Assembly: GCA_963971535.1 (NCBI GenBank)
Contig: OZ020589.1
Coordinates: forward strand, 48,914,312-48,978,311
Origin: Notolepis coatsorum
Lineage: Eukaryota > Chordata > Actinopteri > Aulopiformes > Paralepididae
Reading direction: 5' to 3'
DNA: 64,000 bases
Shown: positions 34,336 through 45,530 of the stretch, piece after piece
Position numbering within the stretch: position 1 is the first letter of the stretch
Layout: each line of letters opens with the position of its first letter
Translations under genes and position numbers: made by a program
Notes under the pieces: model-generated
The model's input: only the letters and a program-made list of their open reading frames with translations
Told to the model about the DNA's origin: nothing
The model's database searches: none

Positions 34336-34635
34336 GACTCAGGCTCTTCTTTGGTGACTCAGACTTGGACTCGGACTCAAACACTGGGGACTCGAGACCC
34401 GACTCGACTACAACACTGACAGCCACCATGCGAAGCAGTTTCTACCCACATTAACCGGTTAATGTGCAATATTCACCACAGAGTTCGTGAATTTCCTGGA
34501 AATATGCAATGTTGGCATGTAAACCTGCCATGCCAGCAGGGATATTGGATCCCTTGGGCAAAGACTGTTCTTACACTCCTATGCTAAAGAGTCAGAATGT
34601 TCTACAATTAAGCATTACATCACGCGCAGGAGTGG

Positions 34636-34704
34636 TTTGTGAACAATAAACCATGCCTAGGGGTGGTCGTTAGACCCCCCTAGGCATGGTTTATTGTTCA
34701 CAAA
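34636..34704. repeat. Perfect 28-bp hairpin of family X
   Basis: Bases 34636-34663 are perfectly complementary to 34677-34704, with a 13-base loop TGGTCGTTAGACC. The stem tip is CCTAGGGG. Confidence 0.95.
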
Positions 34705-35359
34705 TCACGACTGCAAGTGGTGTAAAGCTTTTATACAACTGCCAGATTCATCCAACCTTATTTCTATACAATAAACACACATTAATCGAAGATTTATTGA
34801 AAAAACCATCCGCCAGAAAAAGTAGTTCCCACAACTACAAAAAAGACAAGTTGCCTCCATGTGGAAGCAGCTTGAAGTGCATCCAACCAAACTAACACAT
34901 CCAACTGTGTGTTATTGGAATGATTGAGAGAAGTTGCCTCATGTGGAAGCAGCTTGAAGTGCATCCAACCAACTAACACATCCAACTGTGTATTATTGGA
35001 ATGATTGATTGAAAATTTTATTACCAGATGCAGAATGGGTACAATACAGTACGGCTCAATACACACAATTGTTAAGGGAATGCAGACCTACTTTCCATAG
35101 AACTTCATTCTTAGATGCTTCTATATAAAGTAGGTAAAACAAATTAAAAAGTCTTCTTTGCCCTATAGGAAAAAAACGTTTTCTTCGCCCTATTCTTTTA
35201 TTTATTTTTTTAAACCTACTGTAGAGGGCCTAAACTTAACCAGTTGGAAACCAAGCGTACAGTAATAAAATTAGCAATCAATCAATCAACTCAATAGGCC
35301 ATGCTCACTTAGAACAGCGCAGCACCCAGCTCTCTGACTATCCCCCGCGTTGCAGGCAG

Positions 35360-35404
35360 AGTGTGTGTGTGTGTGTGCGTGCGCGTGCGTGTGTGTGCGT
35401 GTGT

Positions 35405-35435
<31 letters not shown>

Positions 35436-35442
35436 GGGGGGG
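35360..35442. repeat. (GT)n followed by G-run
   Basis: A GT tract interrupted by GC pairs, then more than 20 G. It may form Z-DNA or G-quadruplex structures. Confidence 0.95.
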
Positions 35443-35850
35443 TGGCGGTGGGTGGAGACTAGAGCGAGCGCTGACAGTCGAAAGGAAAAAGAAATTGAAA
35501 AAAAATCGCAAATTAATCAATCAATCAATCCGCGATTTTTCTTTTGTTACAGAATGATTCAAGACCCATCAATTACATCATCCAACATTGTTTAAACGAC
35601 TAAGACATTCGCTGTGACAGAATCGCTTGATATTTAGTCGTTTAGTCGCCATCAACATATCCATTTGTAAAGATTATTGGCCACCTTCTTGTGATCCAGC
35701 GGAGTGATGTGATGTGGGTCGGTTGTGGGCGGGTCCTGGGCCAGCAGCGTGGAATTGTTGCCAATAAAGACGTGTAAAATGACTGTTTCAGCCAATCAGA
35801 ATCGAGAAATTTGCATGCCGTTGTATAAAGTGAGATACAGTATGGTCCCA

Positions 35851-37138
35851 AGAGCTGCTTTTGCATGCTTTTCCTATAGTTTAAAAAGTTTGTTTTAAAA
35901 CCTTCATTATATAGGTCTGCTCTCTGCCGTTCACATTGTTTGATGATGAATATGATGATGGTGGTAGTGATGATGATGATGTCTCTGGGCTGAAGTAATT
36001 GAAAGTTATTATCATGTAGTGGCTATTACTAGACCATGCCCAACTGTCTAAGTTGTTAGAGTTAGAACTGATATATTAGTGGTAGTAACGTGCAGCATGT
36101 CCCACAAGACACCATGATCAGGACACCTTTCTTTTCTTTACACAATATATTCTATTGAAATGTTGCACCTTTTTAACAGCAACAACAAATAATTAGAAAA
36201 AAAGAACTATCAAAAGAAAAAACAAACAACAACAGGAAGCTGTCTTAAACTATGACTTCATGATCTGGACATTTTTCTAAAGTGAAACTCCCTTGACAGC
36301 AAGTCCTCCTTTATGACCCCTCTCACAGCACCACAATCTTGTTGAGTTACATCTTCATTTTACAGAGGATGTAAACAACATGCTTTCTCTGTAATGAGTT
36401 CTTTGCATCTGGGGAAATGTACTTCATGATCTGTTAATGATCAGTACTTGATGAATGTGGCCTGCCTGTAGGGGCTATTTGGGAAGGCTATGCAAAGGTC
36501 AACACAACCTCATCAAGGGCTTAAGAGTTTTAGTCCTGAGATCCATAGTTCCATTCTGCAGCCGTCTCTACTGTATGCATGACCACACAGATACAAGCAC
36601 ACACAGACTCAGAGTGACTGACTGACTGACTATGTCAGGTGAGTGCCTGTGGATAATAGATTGCCTTGCATGGAATGTTTGTTTAGTTCTCTTACTTCCA
36701 GTATGAATGTCTGTAACCATTGGTAACCACTTTCAAAAGAAAATTCCAAATTGCTGTGTAGTGGTAGGGTAGGTAAAACACTGGAAAAGCATGATATTAT
36801 TATTCTACTGTGATTTGGTTACAAGATCCAGTAATAATAATAATAATTATAAAATGTGTGGTGATATATATCTCATACAGTATATCAATACATAGCAACC
36901 ATTGTCTCTTCCATTGCCATGTACAAAACAATGGTTGCTATGTTACAGGCAGCTGCAGCTAATAGTTAGTATATTTCCCTATTTCCCTGTTAAACACTTT
37001 TCCTATGTCTGTTTCAACCATCTGACTCCTGGTTTGCCCTCTCTGTGCTGTTCAGTCACAACTCTGTTTGCAACAGATGGACATGATTCTCTAGTCCTGT
37101 AATGAGTTCTCAGCGTCCCCAGGCAAGTATTTCAAAGA
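35851..37138. other. Low-repeat stretch
   Basis: Mostly single-copy-looking AT-rich sequence with a short GAT run (35943-35985) and a CTGA tetranucleotide run near 36616. No open frame of note. Confidence 0.5.
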
Positions 37139-37263
37139 TTAGCAAAACCTCATCAAGAGCCTGGAGCCCGTTGCCCTTTGCTTCTCCTCAGACTTGCTAA
37201 AAAGGTCCCCCTGCTGCTGCATCATTTCAAGGTTTGCAAATGGATCTGAGGCCATTTCAATGC
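37139..37263 (-). CDS. Possible terminal coding exon of an unidentified host gene
   Basis: On the minus strand a pyrimidine-rich acceptor (ccctttatgtgctttgttgcag) is followed by 125 bases with two phase bases, 40 codons and TAA. The peptide includes EMASDPFANLEMMQQQGDLF and SKSEEKQRATGSRLLMRFC. Composition is protein-like: no low complexity, acidic/amphipathic, beginning with a DPFANLEMM segment. I do not recognise the family. No upstream exon was found in the next kilobases, which hold a long GT microsatellite. It could be a real last exon with distant partners, a lineage-specific exon, or chance. Confidence 0.3.
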
Positions 37264-37382
37264 CTGCAACAAAGCACATAAAGGGAGGAACAAGGTATTC
37301 TGGTGACTGAGAAACAATGCAATGACATGCGAAATCAATGCAATCAAACATTTGTCTTGGAGATGAAGACACGTGTTTGGGT

Positions 37383-37531
<149 letters not shown>

Positions 37532-38741
37532 ATGCTGGTGTGTGTTTTTCTCTTCTCTGAATGGGAAGCCATAAATTAAAGCTATATGAGGGCACAGTAG
37601 AGCCACAGATTAGCAAACAGCCTCCGGTAACACTGCTGTTAGATAAACCATGTTTGTTTCCCCCAACCTGTCTTCCTTCAGCTCTTATTAGATGCCTCTT
37701 AGAGAGGAGGAGAAAGAAAGGAAGAAAGGAACAAACAAAGAGGGGGAGAGGAAGTATATGAGAAAAAGAGAGGAAGGAGAGAGTGACCAAGAAAAAGAGA
37801 TGGAGGGATAGAGAGAAATAACAAGGGGGAGAGAAAGAGAGTGAGTGACAGAGATGGAGCAGTAATGAATAAAGTCAATCACTGACCAAGCACAAACACA
37901 ATCATTAGGGCCAAATGATCAGAATAAACAAGGCTTTGATCTACTTATTAATATTAATAAGATACTCCGGCGGCTGGTCATAGACTGGCCCTCCTGCCAG
38001 GCCATGGACTGCCTCTCTCTTTCTATCCTGCTCTGCTCTACATGTATTCTCTTATTATCTCTCTCTATTTCTCTCTCTCTCCATTTATGTTCCCCATTCT
38101 ATTCTAGTTTGCTTACTTGCTATTGTAACAGAGTTAGACATTTTATTTATTTAGATGTGAATTTTACCTGAATTGAGAAACCCCAGCCAGATGTGCAGTG
38201 ACCAGAAGACTACACATATATTTTATTTATGTGTCTTCTGCAGCTGAGGGACAATAAATGGCGAAAAACAGTTCTGAGTCACTCTTCTGTCTCTGACTGA
38301 ATGAGAACCGTTACACTATGTTTCTCTGTTTATACTTAGTCTTTGTTATATTATGTTTCTCCTGTCTGTGCTATGTATTCCTGTCTAGTCTCTTGTAGTT
38401 CATGGTGTTCTCTGTCATGTGCCATTGTTTTAAATCTTTGTTCGTCTGTTTCCCCTCCCATGTGTCTCCAGTTGTAATCATCTCAGATGCTTCTCTTCTG
38501 TGTACTGTATTTCACTTCTGTGTACTGTATTTCACTTCCTCTGTTCCTGTTCACTGTGCTGGTCCATTGTCTCCTGTTTGATGTCCTCTCTATGTCTTCT
38601 GTTTCATGTTTGCTGCCTGTGGTTTGTTTTTGTGAGTTTTTCTCTAGTTTTTTGTTAGTGTTCGCTCTCCAGCATGTAAACTGGCATTATTATTAGCATT
38701 TCTATATTTTTGAACTTTTGGTTTTACTCGTCATTATATAC
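37532..38741. other. Low-repeat stretch
   Basis: A purine-rich GAGA/GAAA region (37700-37860) is followed by T/C-rich sequence. A 20-base direct repeat (TCTTCTGTGTACTGTATTTC) occurs near 38491 and 38513. No gene recognised. Confidence 0.5.
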
Positions 38742-38805
38742 TAGGGATGCACCGAAATTCCGGTCACTGAAAATATTTGGCCGAAAATACTACCTCTCCA
38801 GCGTT
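38742..38805 (+). mobile_element. hAT left-end fragment
   Basis: It begins TAGGGATGCACCGAAATTCC, a frequent fish hAT terminus, with GGCCGAAAATAC further in. No right end was seen. Confidence 0.55.
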
Positions 38806-39234
38806 TTTTGATTGTAGCAAAAGTATAGACATAAATGCTAAATAGACATAATTCGATTATCTCTATGGCTGTATCGTTGCTCTCCTGCGGCTATTGATGA
38901 CACGTTCAAACCCCATTATACAATGGCATGCAAATATCTTGATTCTGATTGGCTGAAACAGTCAAGTTAGCTGTTGTTATTTCGTATAACACACTCCACG
39001 TGACCCCAGATCCCTCCCACAACCGAATAACTTTTTCTGAATGAGTCCACCATAGATAGACAAATGGAAGTATGAATAGCCTTTAAACGAATCCTCCAAA
39101 AAAGATACAGTCAACTGGAATATGTTAGTTCGTTACAGATATGTTGGATTATGTAATTGGTTTGTCATGACCCATTGTGAAACAAAATAAAAATAAAAAA
39201 TAATTTTTTTTTGTCAGACTTGAATCTACTATTC

Positions 39235-39649
39235 CGGAATCAGCATTGCCTTGGCTTGGGCTGATCGCTATACTAACTCGTTTGGCTGGGTTAGGGGGAG
39301 GGAAGCCGTGGGTGGGAAACTGGCGTTGTGGACAGCGACGCCTACAGGTCAGGTCTGGGCGCTTGCTCAGCGGAGGCAGGACTTGAGGAAGGCAGCGTGA
39401 CCTCCCACGCGTTACACTTCCCCAATGAGAGCCCTCGCTGCCAGGTGAGAAGAGAGCCACTGGCTGTCGCCGCACGTGTCGGAGGAAGCATGCGGATACT
39501 TCAGGGTTCCCTTGTACCGACCAGTAGGAGAACATGCGCACAACAACCAGGTAGGGGAGGGGGGGGGGAATTGGCACAACAACTAAATTGGGACGGGGAG
39601 AAAACAGAGAAAAATCGGAGAAAGAGAGATAAAAAAAATAATAATAAAT
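39235..39649 (+). mobile_element. SINE family A copy with 17-bp TSD
   Basis: Flanked by the perfect duplication ACTTGAATCTACTATTC (39218-39234, 39650-39666). The body holds GGCGTTGTGGACAGCGACG and CCGCACGTGTCGGAGGAAG, with an A-rich, AAT-repeat tail. The tRNA-like head is absent or 5' truncated. The long TSD shows LINE-driven retroposition. Confidence 0.9.
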
Positions 39650-40193
39650 ACTTGAATCTACTATTCAGCGTTTCCCAAACTTAGGGTCGCAGACCCGTTT
39701 TTATTGGCAGTAAAATGCATAACAATCAGGCACGTTGGAAGGGGGGGGTGTGATTCATTCATTTACTGCACAAAAGTAAAACGGTATTTTTATATACTGT
39801 AACATATATATAATATAAGTTATACGTTTATCCTGCTCAAAGCACTTGATTTCACCATTACACTGACACACTTGTTAATTCTTGTTAGATTGCCAGACTG
39901 TATTATTTTCCTCGCTGTGTGAAAAACTACACGCACCTAAATCCATTGCGGGGTGTGAACATTTGCCGCAAAACATTAATATCTTTGGAACCATGTGTGT
40001 TAAATTGTATCTGAATCGGGAGATGATCTTCTCTCGTCACAATTTAAATTGTATTTCTCCGTCGCGCAAAAGCTGGCTGGCAGTCTATATGAAGTTTGTT
40101 GTTAGATGGCATGCTTTGTAGCAACTCCCTCTGCACCTCCCTCTGCTTCAAAAGGACACTGTCACACGAAGCGATTTCACTGGATGTCCCGGA

Positions 40194-40458
40194 CAGGGGC
40201 GTAGCTGTAGATTGTGGGGCCCATGAAAGAATGTATCTGTAGGCCCCCAGTAAATGCAAGCGCGCAAGCAAATTTTTTTTTGGGCATTTATTTATTGATG
40301 AAAACGCATAATATGGTTATTACCTATACATTCGGATCAGCAGTTCAGCACCTGCACTGTTGGTGGGTGAGCCTAGTAAAGGATGTCGCATTGCGTTCAT
40401 CTTCAATGAATGAACCAATGCAATAGTCTACCAAAGCCCCCCCTCTCTCTCTATATAT

Positions 40459-40553
<95 letters not shown>

Positions 40554-40714
40554 CAGAAACAAACATAGTATCAATGAGAGCATCAATAAATACACCTGAG
40601 TGATGTCTACTAAAAAAAATAATAATATATTTTTTTAATTCTTTTTGGGCCCTCCCCAGTGCTGGGCCCTTGGAATCATCCTAAGCTAGACCCCCCCCCC
40701 CAGCTACGCCCCTG
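40194..40714. mobile_element. hAT-type MITE (CAGGGGYGTAGCT family), copy 1
   Basis: The terminal repeats CAGGGGCGTAGCT are perfect, and the 8-base duplication GTCCCGGA flanks both ends (40186-40193, 40715-40722). The interior has TTCGGATCAGCAGTTCAGC and a CA tract (40461-40551). It is nearly identical to the copy at 53093-53620. Confidence 0.94.
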
Positions 40715-41036
40715 GTCCCGGACACAATGGAAGTATGGATATATTCGTAATGACATGTTGGATTATGTAATTGGTTTGTCATGACCCATTGTCAAAACAA
40801 TAATAAATCGCGGGATTCATATGAAGTTTGTTGTTAGATGGCATGCTTTGTAGCACCGCACCTCCCTCTGCTTCTAGACACGGAGGCAACTTTTTTTCTT
40901 TTTCTTTTACCAACTTTTTCTGTGGATGGTTTTGTGAATAAATCTCCATTATTCTTCAATTACTGTGTGTTGATTGTATAGCAATAAGGTTGGGTGAATT
41001 TGGCCATTGTATAAACGCATTACATCACTAGAAGTC

Positions 41037-41140
41037 GTGTGTTATACGAATTAGATCACGCCTAGGGGGGTCTAACCACCCTCGGCTGCGCCTCGGGCCT
41101 AACAACCACCCCTAGGCGTGATCTAATTCGTATAACACAC
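41037..41140. repeat. Perfect 32-bp hairpin of family X
   Basis: Bases 41037-41068 are complementary to 41109-41140. The 40-base loop contains the CpG-rich CTCGGCTGCGCCTCGGGC. The stem tip again reads CCTAGGGG. Confidence 0.95.
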
Positions 41141-41256
41141 TCTGTCGCGTGATGTAATGCTTAATTAATTTCCTATGAGAGCCTGAAACAGTCGAACTTC
41201 TCCTACTCCGACTGTGGTTCAAACAATACGGCAACCTGCTGTTCTGTGAACGCGAT

Positions 41257-41615
41257 GTGCTCTGGAATCCGAATCCCTGTACTGCATCGCAACTGTACTT
41301 GATCCGCAGTATAAAGACCATTACTTTGGAAAAAGCAGCGTACATGCAAAATTATGTTGTAAGAGCCCTCTTTTGCCCCAACGTATGCGTTGTGCTGCGC
41401 ACTCCGTCTCCATCAACTGGCGTTTCCATCAAATCCAATTTACCCTGGATAATTTCACCTGCACGCTGCTTTTCCCCCACATCAAAGTAATGGTCTTTAT
41501 ACGGCGGATCACCATGATCGCAATAGCCGTCTTGGATGTTGAGGACCAATTGAGGCCGCTTTCCAGAGCTGGCATAGATGGCATGCAGATACGTGTTTGC
41601 CCCATCCACAAGCAC
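41257..41615. pseudogene. Two inverted hAT transposase fragments
   Basis: Plus strand 41277-41348 reads LYCIATVLDPQYKDHYFGKS. Minus strand 41352-41530 contains DPPYKDHYFDVGEKQRAGE and KLDLMETP. Both match the conserved A(T/A)xLDPRYKDxxF region of hAT transposases. The two pieces lie head to head within 200 bases. Both are dead. Confidence 0.75.
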
Positions 41616-41639
41616 AGACAGTAACTAATTTATGTATTT

Positions 41640-41890
41640 ATTTGGGGTGACATCTGCGTCACCAAGGGCCTCAGCACTGTAGTCCCAAGTGGCCTGCATG
41701 TGCATGTCTTATCAATGGCGCACAAGGGTCACTTGGGCATAGTCAAAGTCAAACAACGATGCCGTGACCTAATGTGGTGGCTGGCCATTGACCACAACAT
41801 AGGACACGTGCACCGTGTCTTCTCAGCAGGAAACAGGGATTGCCAGCCTCAACCTGCAAAGCGAGAAGATGAAAAGACACAGAGCCACTA
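41640..41890 (+). mobile_element. Ty3/gypsy integrase zinc-finger fragment (fossil)
   Basis: The frame contains MAHKGHLGIVKVKQRCRDLM, a typical H2C2 integrase region of gypsy elements other than the two described here. Only about 250 bases remain, with no LTRs nearby. Confidence 0.6.
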
Positions 41891-42114
41891 ATGACACTGG
41901 AAGCTATACCCTAACCCGGGTCATCAGGGGTCACAAGTGACTATGTTGTCTTATGTTGTAGACTTGTACAGCACTTTGGTCAACTTTTTTTTTTCTTTTA
42001 ACTTAATCTTTTATTTGCAGTTTTAGTTTTAGTTTACAAACATACATCAGACAATACATTCAAATAACAGAAATAATAAAGAAATATCCCCATCCTCCCG
42101 CCATCCACCCCGAG

Positions 42115-42640
42115 AGATAGGACTCTCCTATATCCCAGGTCCGCTACGCGCAGAGCTGAACCCCCAGCGACACGGGTTCCTTGAATTGTTTGGGCCAGGC
42201 TCAATAGAGGAGAGGATAGGGGACTCCCCCCCACCGAGCCCAGCCCGTTACCTCCCATGTCCCCAAGAACCCCACCCCACGCACACCGATCCCACAACAC
42301 ACAAGGCCCCCCTGGGCAAAGCTCATCCGCTCTGACCCCCCCAATAGGCCTCCCCAAGAATCAGAGCACCCCCATATCCCAGGCCCACTAGTAGGACTCC
42401 CCCATATGCCAGGACCTCTATACACGGAGCCGGGCACCTGCAACACGGGTCCCTTGAATTTGTTGGGCCAGGCCCAGTAGAGGAGAGTGCAGGGGGCTCC
42501 CCCCCACCGAGCCCAGCCCGTTACCTCCCATGTCACAGATACCCCCCCCCCCCCGCACATCGACCCTACAACACACAAGACCCCACCACCGACCCCGCAA
42601 CACGCAAGGCCCCCCTCTCCCGGGTCGATCCGCCGATACT
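42115..42640. repeat. Tandem repeat, about 272-bp unit
   Basis: TTGGGCCAGGC...AGTAGAGGAGAG blocks occur at 42190 and 42462, with CCACCGAGCCCAGCCCGTTA at about 42230 and 42508. A partial third unit follows. Very C-rich. Confidence 0.8.
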
Positions 42641-42744
42641 ATGCCCCCCCCCCCCCCGAGACTCCCCCCCCCCCCACTGCCGCATTTATGAAAAATTTAA
42701 CTGACAACACAATAAGAAAAAATGAAATGAAGATAAAATAAGTC

Positions 42745-43130
42745 ATATGTTTAGCACTCTTTCCCCCGTTGGCGGTTTGGAGGGGAATCAGCTCTCCTAT
42801 TGGAGAAGCTCCCCCCTAGTGATGGAGATACCCCCCCCCCAAAGGAGATTCTCCAAGCCTCTCTTCATTTCCAACATTTTGAATTCTTGTCCTTCACAAT
42901 TGTCCAGTGCACATTTAAAGCAACTGCTATTCTAACATAACTCAAATAAAATAAAATAAAAAAAGACTAAAGACAATTGGCACTTCCCAGGTTTTTACCC
43001 CCGTTGGCGGGCTGGAGGGGTAAGGCTCTCCTGGAGAGGGCCCCTCCTATAACGACGGAGATATCCCCAATGGGGATTCTCCAATGCCCCTATTATTGTC
43101 CAACATTTTATTTGAATTATTTTCTTTCAT
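42745..43130. repeat. Two-copy tandem duplication, about 240-bp unit
   Basis: CCCCCGTTGGCGG starts each unit (about 42763 and 43001). Both units then carry a CTCTCC...GGAGATA...GATTCTCCAA series, which itself forms imperfect hairpins. Confidence 0.75.
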
Positions 43131-43273
43131 ATGATAGTAGTACAGTTCCAGTGCTCCCGGTCAGGTCTCCGAATGTGTTTCCCCATGTTCCCTGTCGTCT
43201 TAATTGTGCGTCATGTGTGTTAGTGTCTACAGTTTAGTCTAGTACGTGGTATTGAATCTTGGTCATTGTGTGT

Positions 43274-43472
43274 GACCTCAGTGCTCGAGTCCTGTTTGGT
43301 GTGTGAGATCTCGTTATTTGAATCCTGGCTGGACTGGTTGATCTCGGCGCTCGGCTCCCGGTTGGTGTGTGTGGTCTCAATGCTCGCATCCTGGCCGGCC
43401 TGGGCGACCTCCGTGCTTGCATCCCGGACGGTCCGTCCGACCTCGGTGCCCGAGTCCTGGTTGGTCCGGTTG
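43274..43472. repeat. 33-bp minisatellite, six units
   Basis: The unit is close to GACCTCGGTGCTCGAATCCT followed by GGTTGGTGTGTGT, repeated six times with about 75% identity. Because 33 is a multiple of three, an 11-residue pattern repeats in the minus-strand frame (RSHTPNRTRAL type). Confidence 0.85.
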
Positions 43473-43533
43473 TATCCAGCGTCTCTTTGTCCCTCTTTTG
43501 GGGGTTGGCCGTTCCACTTCTCCCGAAGTTACC

Positions 43534-43925
43534 TCCATGCTACTCTGAATATTCTGTATTGCATCGAGGCCACTAGTCCAGTCTGCGTGTTGGTTTGCAC
43601 GTTAGCATCGTTAGCATTCTGTATTGCTTCTAGCCTGATCCGGATGTTGGCTTGCATATTCATCGTGTTAGCTTCCATGTTAGCTTGTAGCTTCGTCTCC
43701 AGCCTCGCTGTTGCCTAACGTTTTTATTTCTTTTGAATTAGTCTCCATGTTCCTCTGAATATTCTGTATTGCATTGAGTCCAGCCTGCGTGTTGATTTGC
43801 ATGTTAGCATCGTTAGCATTCTGTATTGCTTCTAGCCTGATCCGAATGCTAACTTGCATATTCATCGTGTTAGCTTCCATGTTAGCTTGTAGCTCCGTCT
43901 CCAGCCAGACCTCGCTGTTATACTT
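43534..43925 (-). repeat. Tandem duplication, about 205-210 bp, with an open minus frame
   Basis: Two units share GAATATTCTGTATTGCAT, TTAGCATCGTTAGCATTCTG and TCATCGTGTTAGCTTCCATG. In the minus frame 43680-43880 each unit encodes a polar peptide such as NMQVSIRIRLEAIQNAND, NMETNSKEIKTL and MEANTMN, resembling a coiled coil. It is not recognised as a host gene and could be a degraded retroelement ORF1 or gag-like segment. Confidence 0.5.
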
Positions 43926-44074
43926 GCTGCGTCATCTCCTCGTGTTGTACCTCTCCCTTCGTTGTATTTTCTTTGTCGGGGGTCACTCTTTCACTTCTCC
44001 TCGAGTTTTGTGCACTGGGTCTTGTCATCAACTTTGTTGTTTTTAAATGTGCTTTATAAATAATGTGGATTGGA

Positions 44075-44130
44075 GGCGGCTGGGTGGCGCAGCGCCGCGG
44101 ACATTGCGCTCGTCACCAACGCAAGGATTG
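44075..44130 (+). mobile_element. SINE family A head fragment
   Basis: GGCGGCTGGGTGGCGCAGCG with GCGCTCGTCACC matches the inverted head at 50320-50373 and carries an A-box-like TGGCGCAGCG. Confidence 0.6.
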
Positions 44131-45530
44131 GATTGGATTGAATGTTGGTATACATACTTGACCTGCACATGGACATGGATTCAGTCCTATTAAGCACTGC
44201 CCCTGGTGGTCAGGAGACATGAACAGGAAATTATGATAGTGCCAGGAATCCCAGGATCCACTTTTCCTCCTCTGCCTTTAGTTTCTATTGGAGTCACGGG
44301 GATCCGTCACACTGCGTAGTGCTCAAAGTTCAACTTACATGTATGTTTAACCTAGTTGAACTTCGAGCTTGCTGAGCAGCGGGCTGCACTGCGAAAAGTC
44401 ATTTCAGAGTGCATCGTTGCCTTTGTCACGTTGTATCTGAAAGGGCCATTAGGTCAGCTAACTATAGCCACTATATACAAACAGGTTTTTATTTGGACAT
44501 TATGCTAATTATATTATGGGAACATTTACATTTTATGGATCAAAGATAATTTCAGTGTAATAATGCTGTCAGGAAATGGTACTGGTAGTTTTGTTCAGTT
44601 CTAGGCCTACAGTCACGGCTAAGCCACTGGATTTGGGAAAAATATGTACACTATGCTGTTGTTTACCATCCTCATTCATCCTCTTCTGTATGTCTGTCTC
44701 ACATATTTTATAGATTCAGTGAAGATCATGATCCAAATAAATTTGTATGGGAATGAATAATGAATATGTTAGGGTTTCACCTCCACACAGGGCCGGACTG
44801 GGGAAATAATTCATACCGGGAGATATAGCGCGAAATATAGCCCCAATCAGGCCACTTTTTAAGCGGGTGTCTGGGGGTCCCCCACCAGGACGTTTTTTGT
44901 TACAAAGACTTAATTTCCTGCATTCTGGTGAATTTTAGTGCATGTGAATCACAAACTAATGAGCCAACAATTGCTTAGTACAATGTACTGTTATGAACCT
45001 CAAATAAAACTGTTGTGGCACTAGCAGTGCTACTCTCTCCACCTTCAAAAAAAAAAAAGCAAGAGCACAGCATATTTTTCTATTTACTATTATAATACAG
45101 TCAGGGCCACCTCAGGGGGTGTGCGAGCAGTGTGGTCGCACAGGGCAATTTTAAATTTTTTTTGCGAGGCCCCCCTTCCTGCGAGGCCCTTTTTCATCAC
45201 ATACCTAAAATCTAGTTTTGCTTATATGCTTATATATTTCACATTAGACACGTTTGTAGAATGTGTCTGACATGTTCCGGGCTCTGCGGCTCTGCAGATA
45301 TACTATTGGAGCTCTGTGGCTCTGCATACACTATTGGAGCTCTGCGGCTCTGCAGCAGATATACTATTGGTTTCAACGAGTGGGAGGGGTTACAGGTAAG
45401 GTAGTCGGCCGGCGTGCGTTTGTCTGACTATCTCCACGGGAGTGTGTGCAGCATTGAAGGTTATGCCAGCCAAGACGAAGAGGACGGTCGTTTGGCAGAT
45501 GGACTGAAGATGAAAGTTGTTGCATGTTAG
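44131..45530. other. Stretch with hAT-like ends
   Basis: CAGGGCCGGACTGGGG at 44788 and CAGGGCCACCTCAGGGGG at 45102 resemble hAT termini, but no partner ends or target duplications were confirmed. A short GAGCTCTGCGGCTCTGCA direct repeat lies at 45274-45360. Confidence 0.4.

Larger units (their letters stand above)
34605..35850 (+). repeat. Repeat family X, copy 2
   Basis: It holds the same left (GCATTACATCACGCGCAGG) and right (GACTGTTTCAGCCAATCAG, 35780) markers as copy 1, with a perfect hairpin at 34636-34704. There is a duplicated segment (GAAGTTGCCTCATGTGGAAG region, 34850-34920 against 34930-35000) and a dispersed tail repeat at 35004-35085. Confidence 0.55.
38930..41170 (-). repeat. Repeat family X, inverted copy 3
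   Basis: CTGATTGGCTGAAACAGTC (38947) and GGATTATGTAATTGGTTTGTC (39142 and 40762) are the reverse complements of the markers in copies 1 and 2. GTTAGATGGCATGCTTTGTAGC appears twice (40102 and 40832). The right end carries the hairpin at 41037-41140 and TGATGTAATGC. A SINE and a hAT MITE are inserted in it. Confidence 0.55.
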
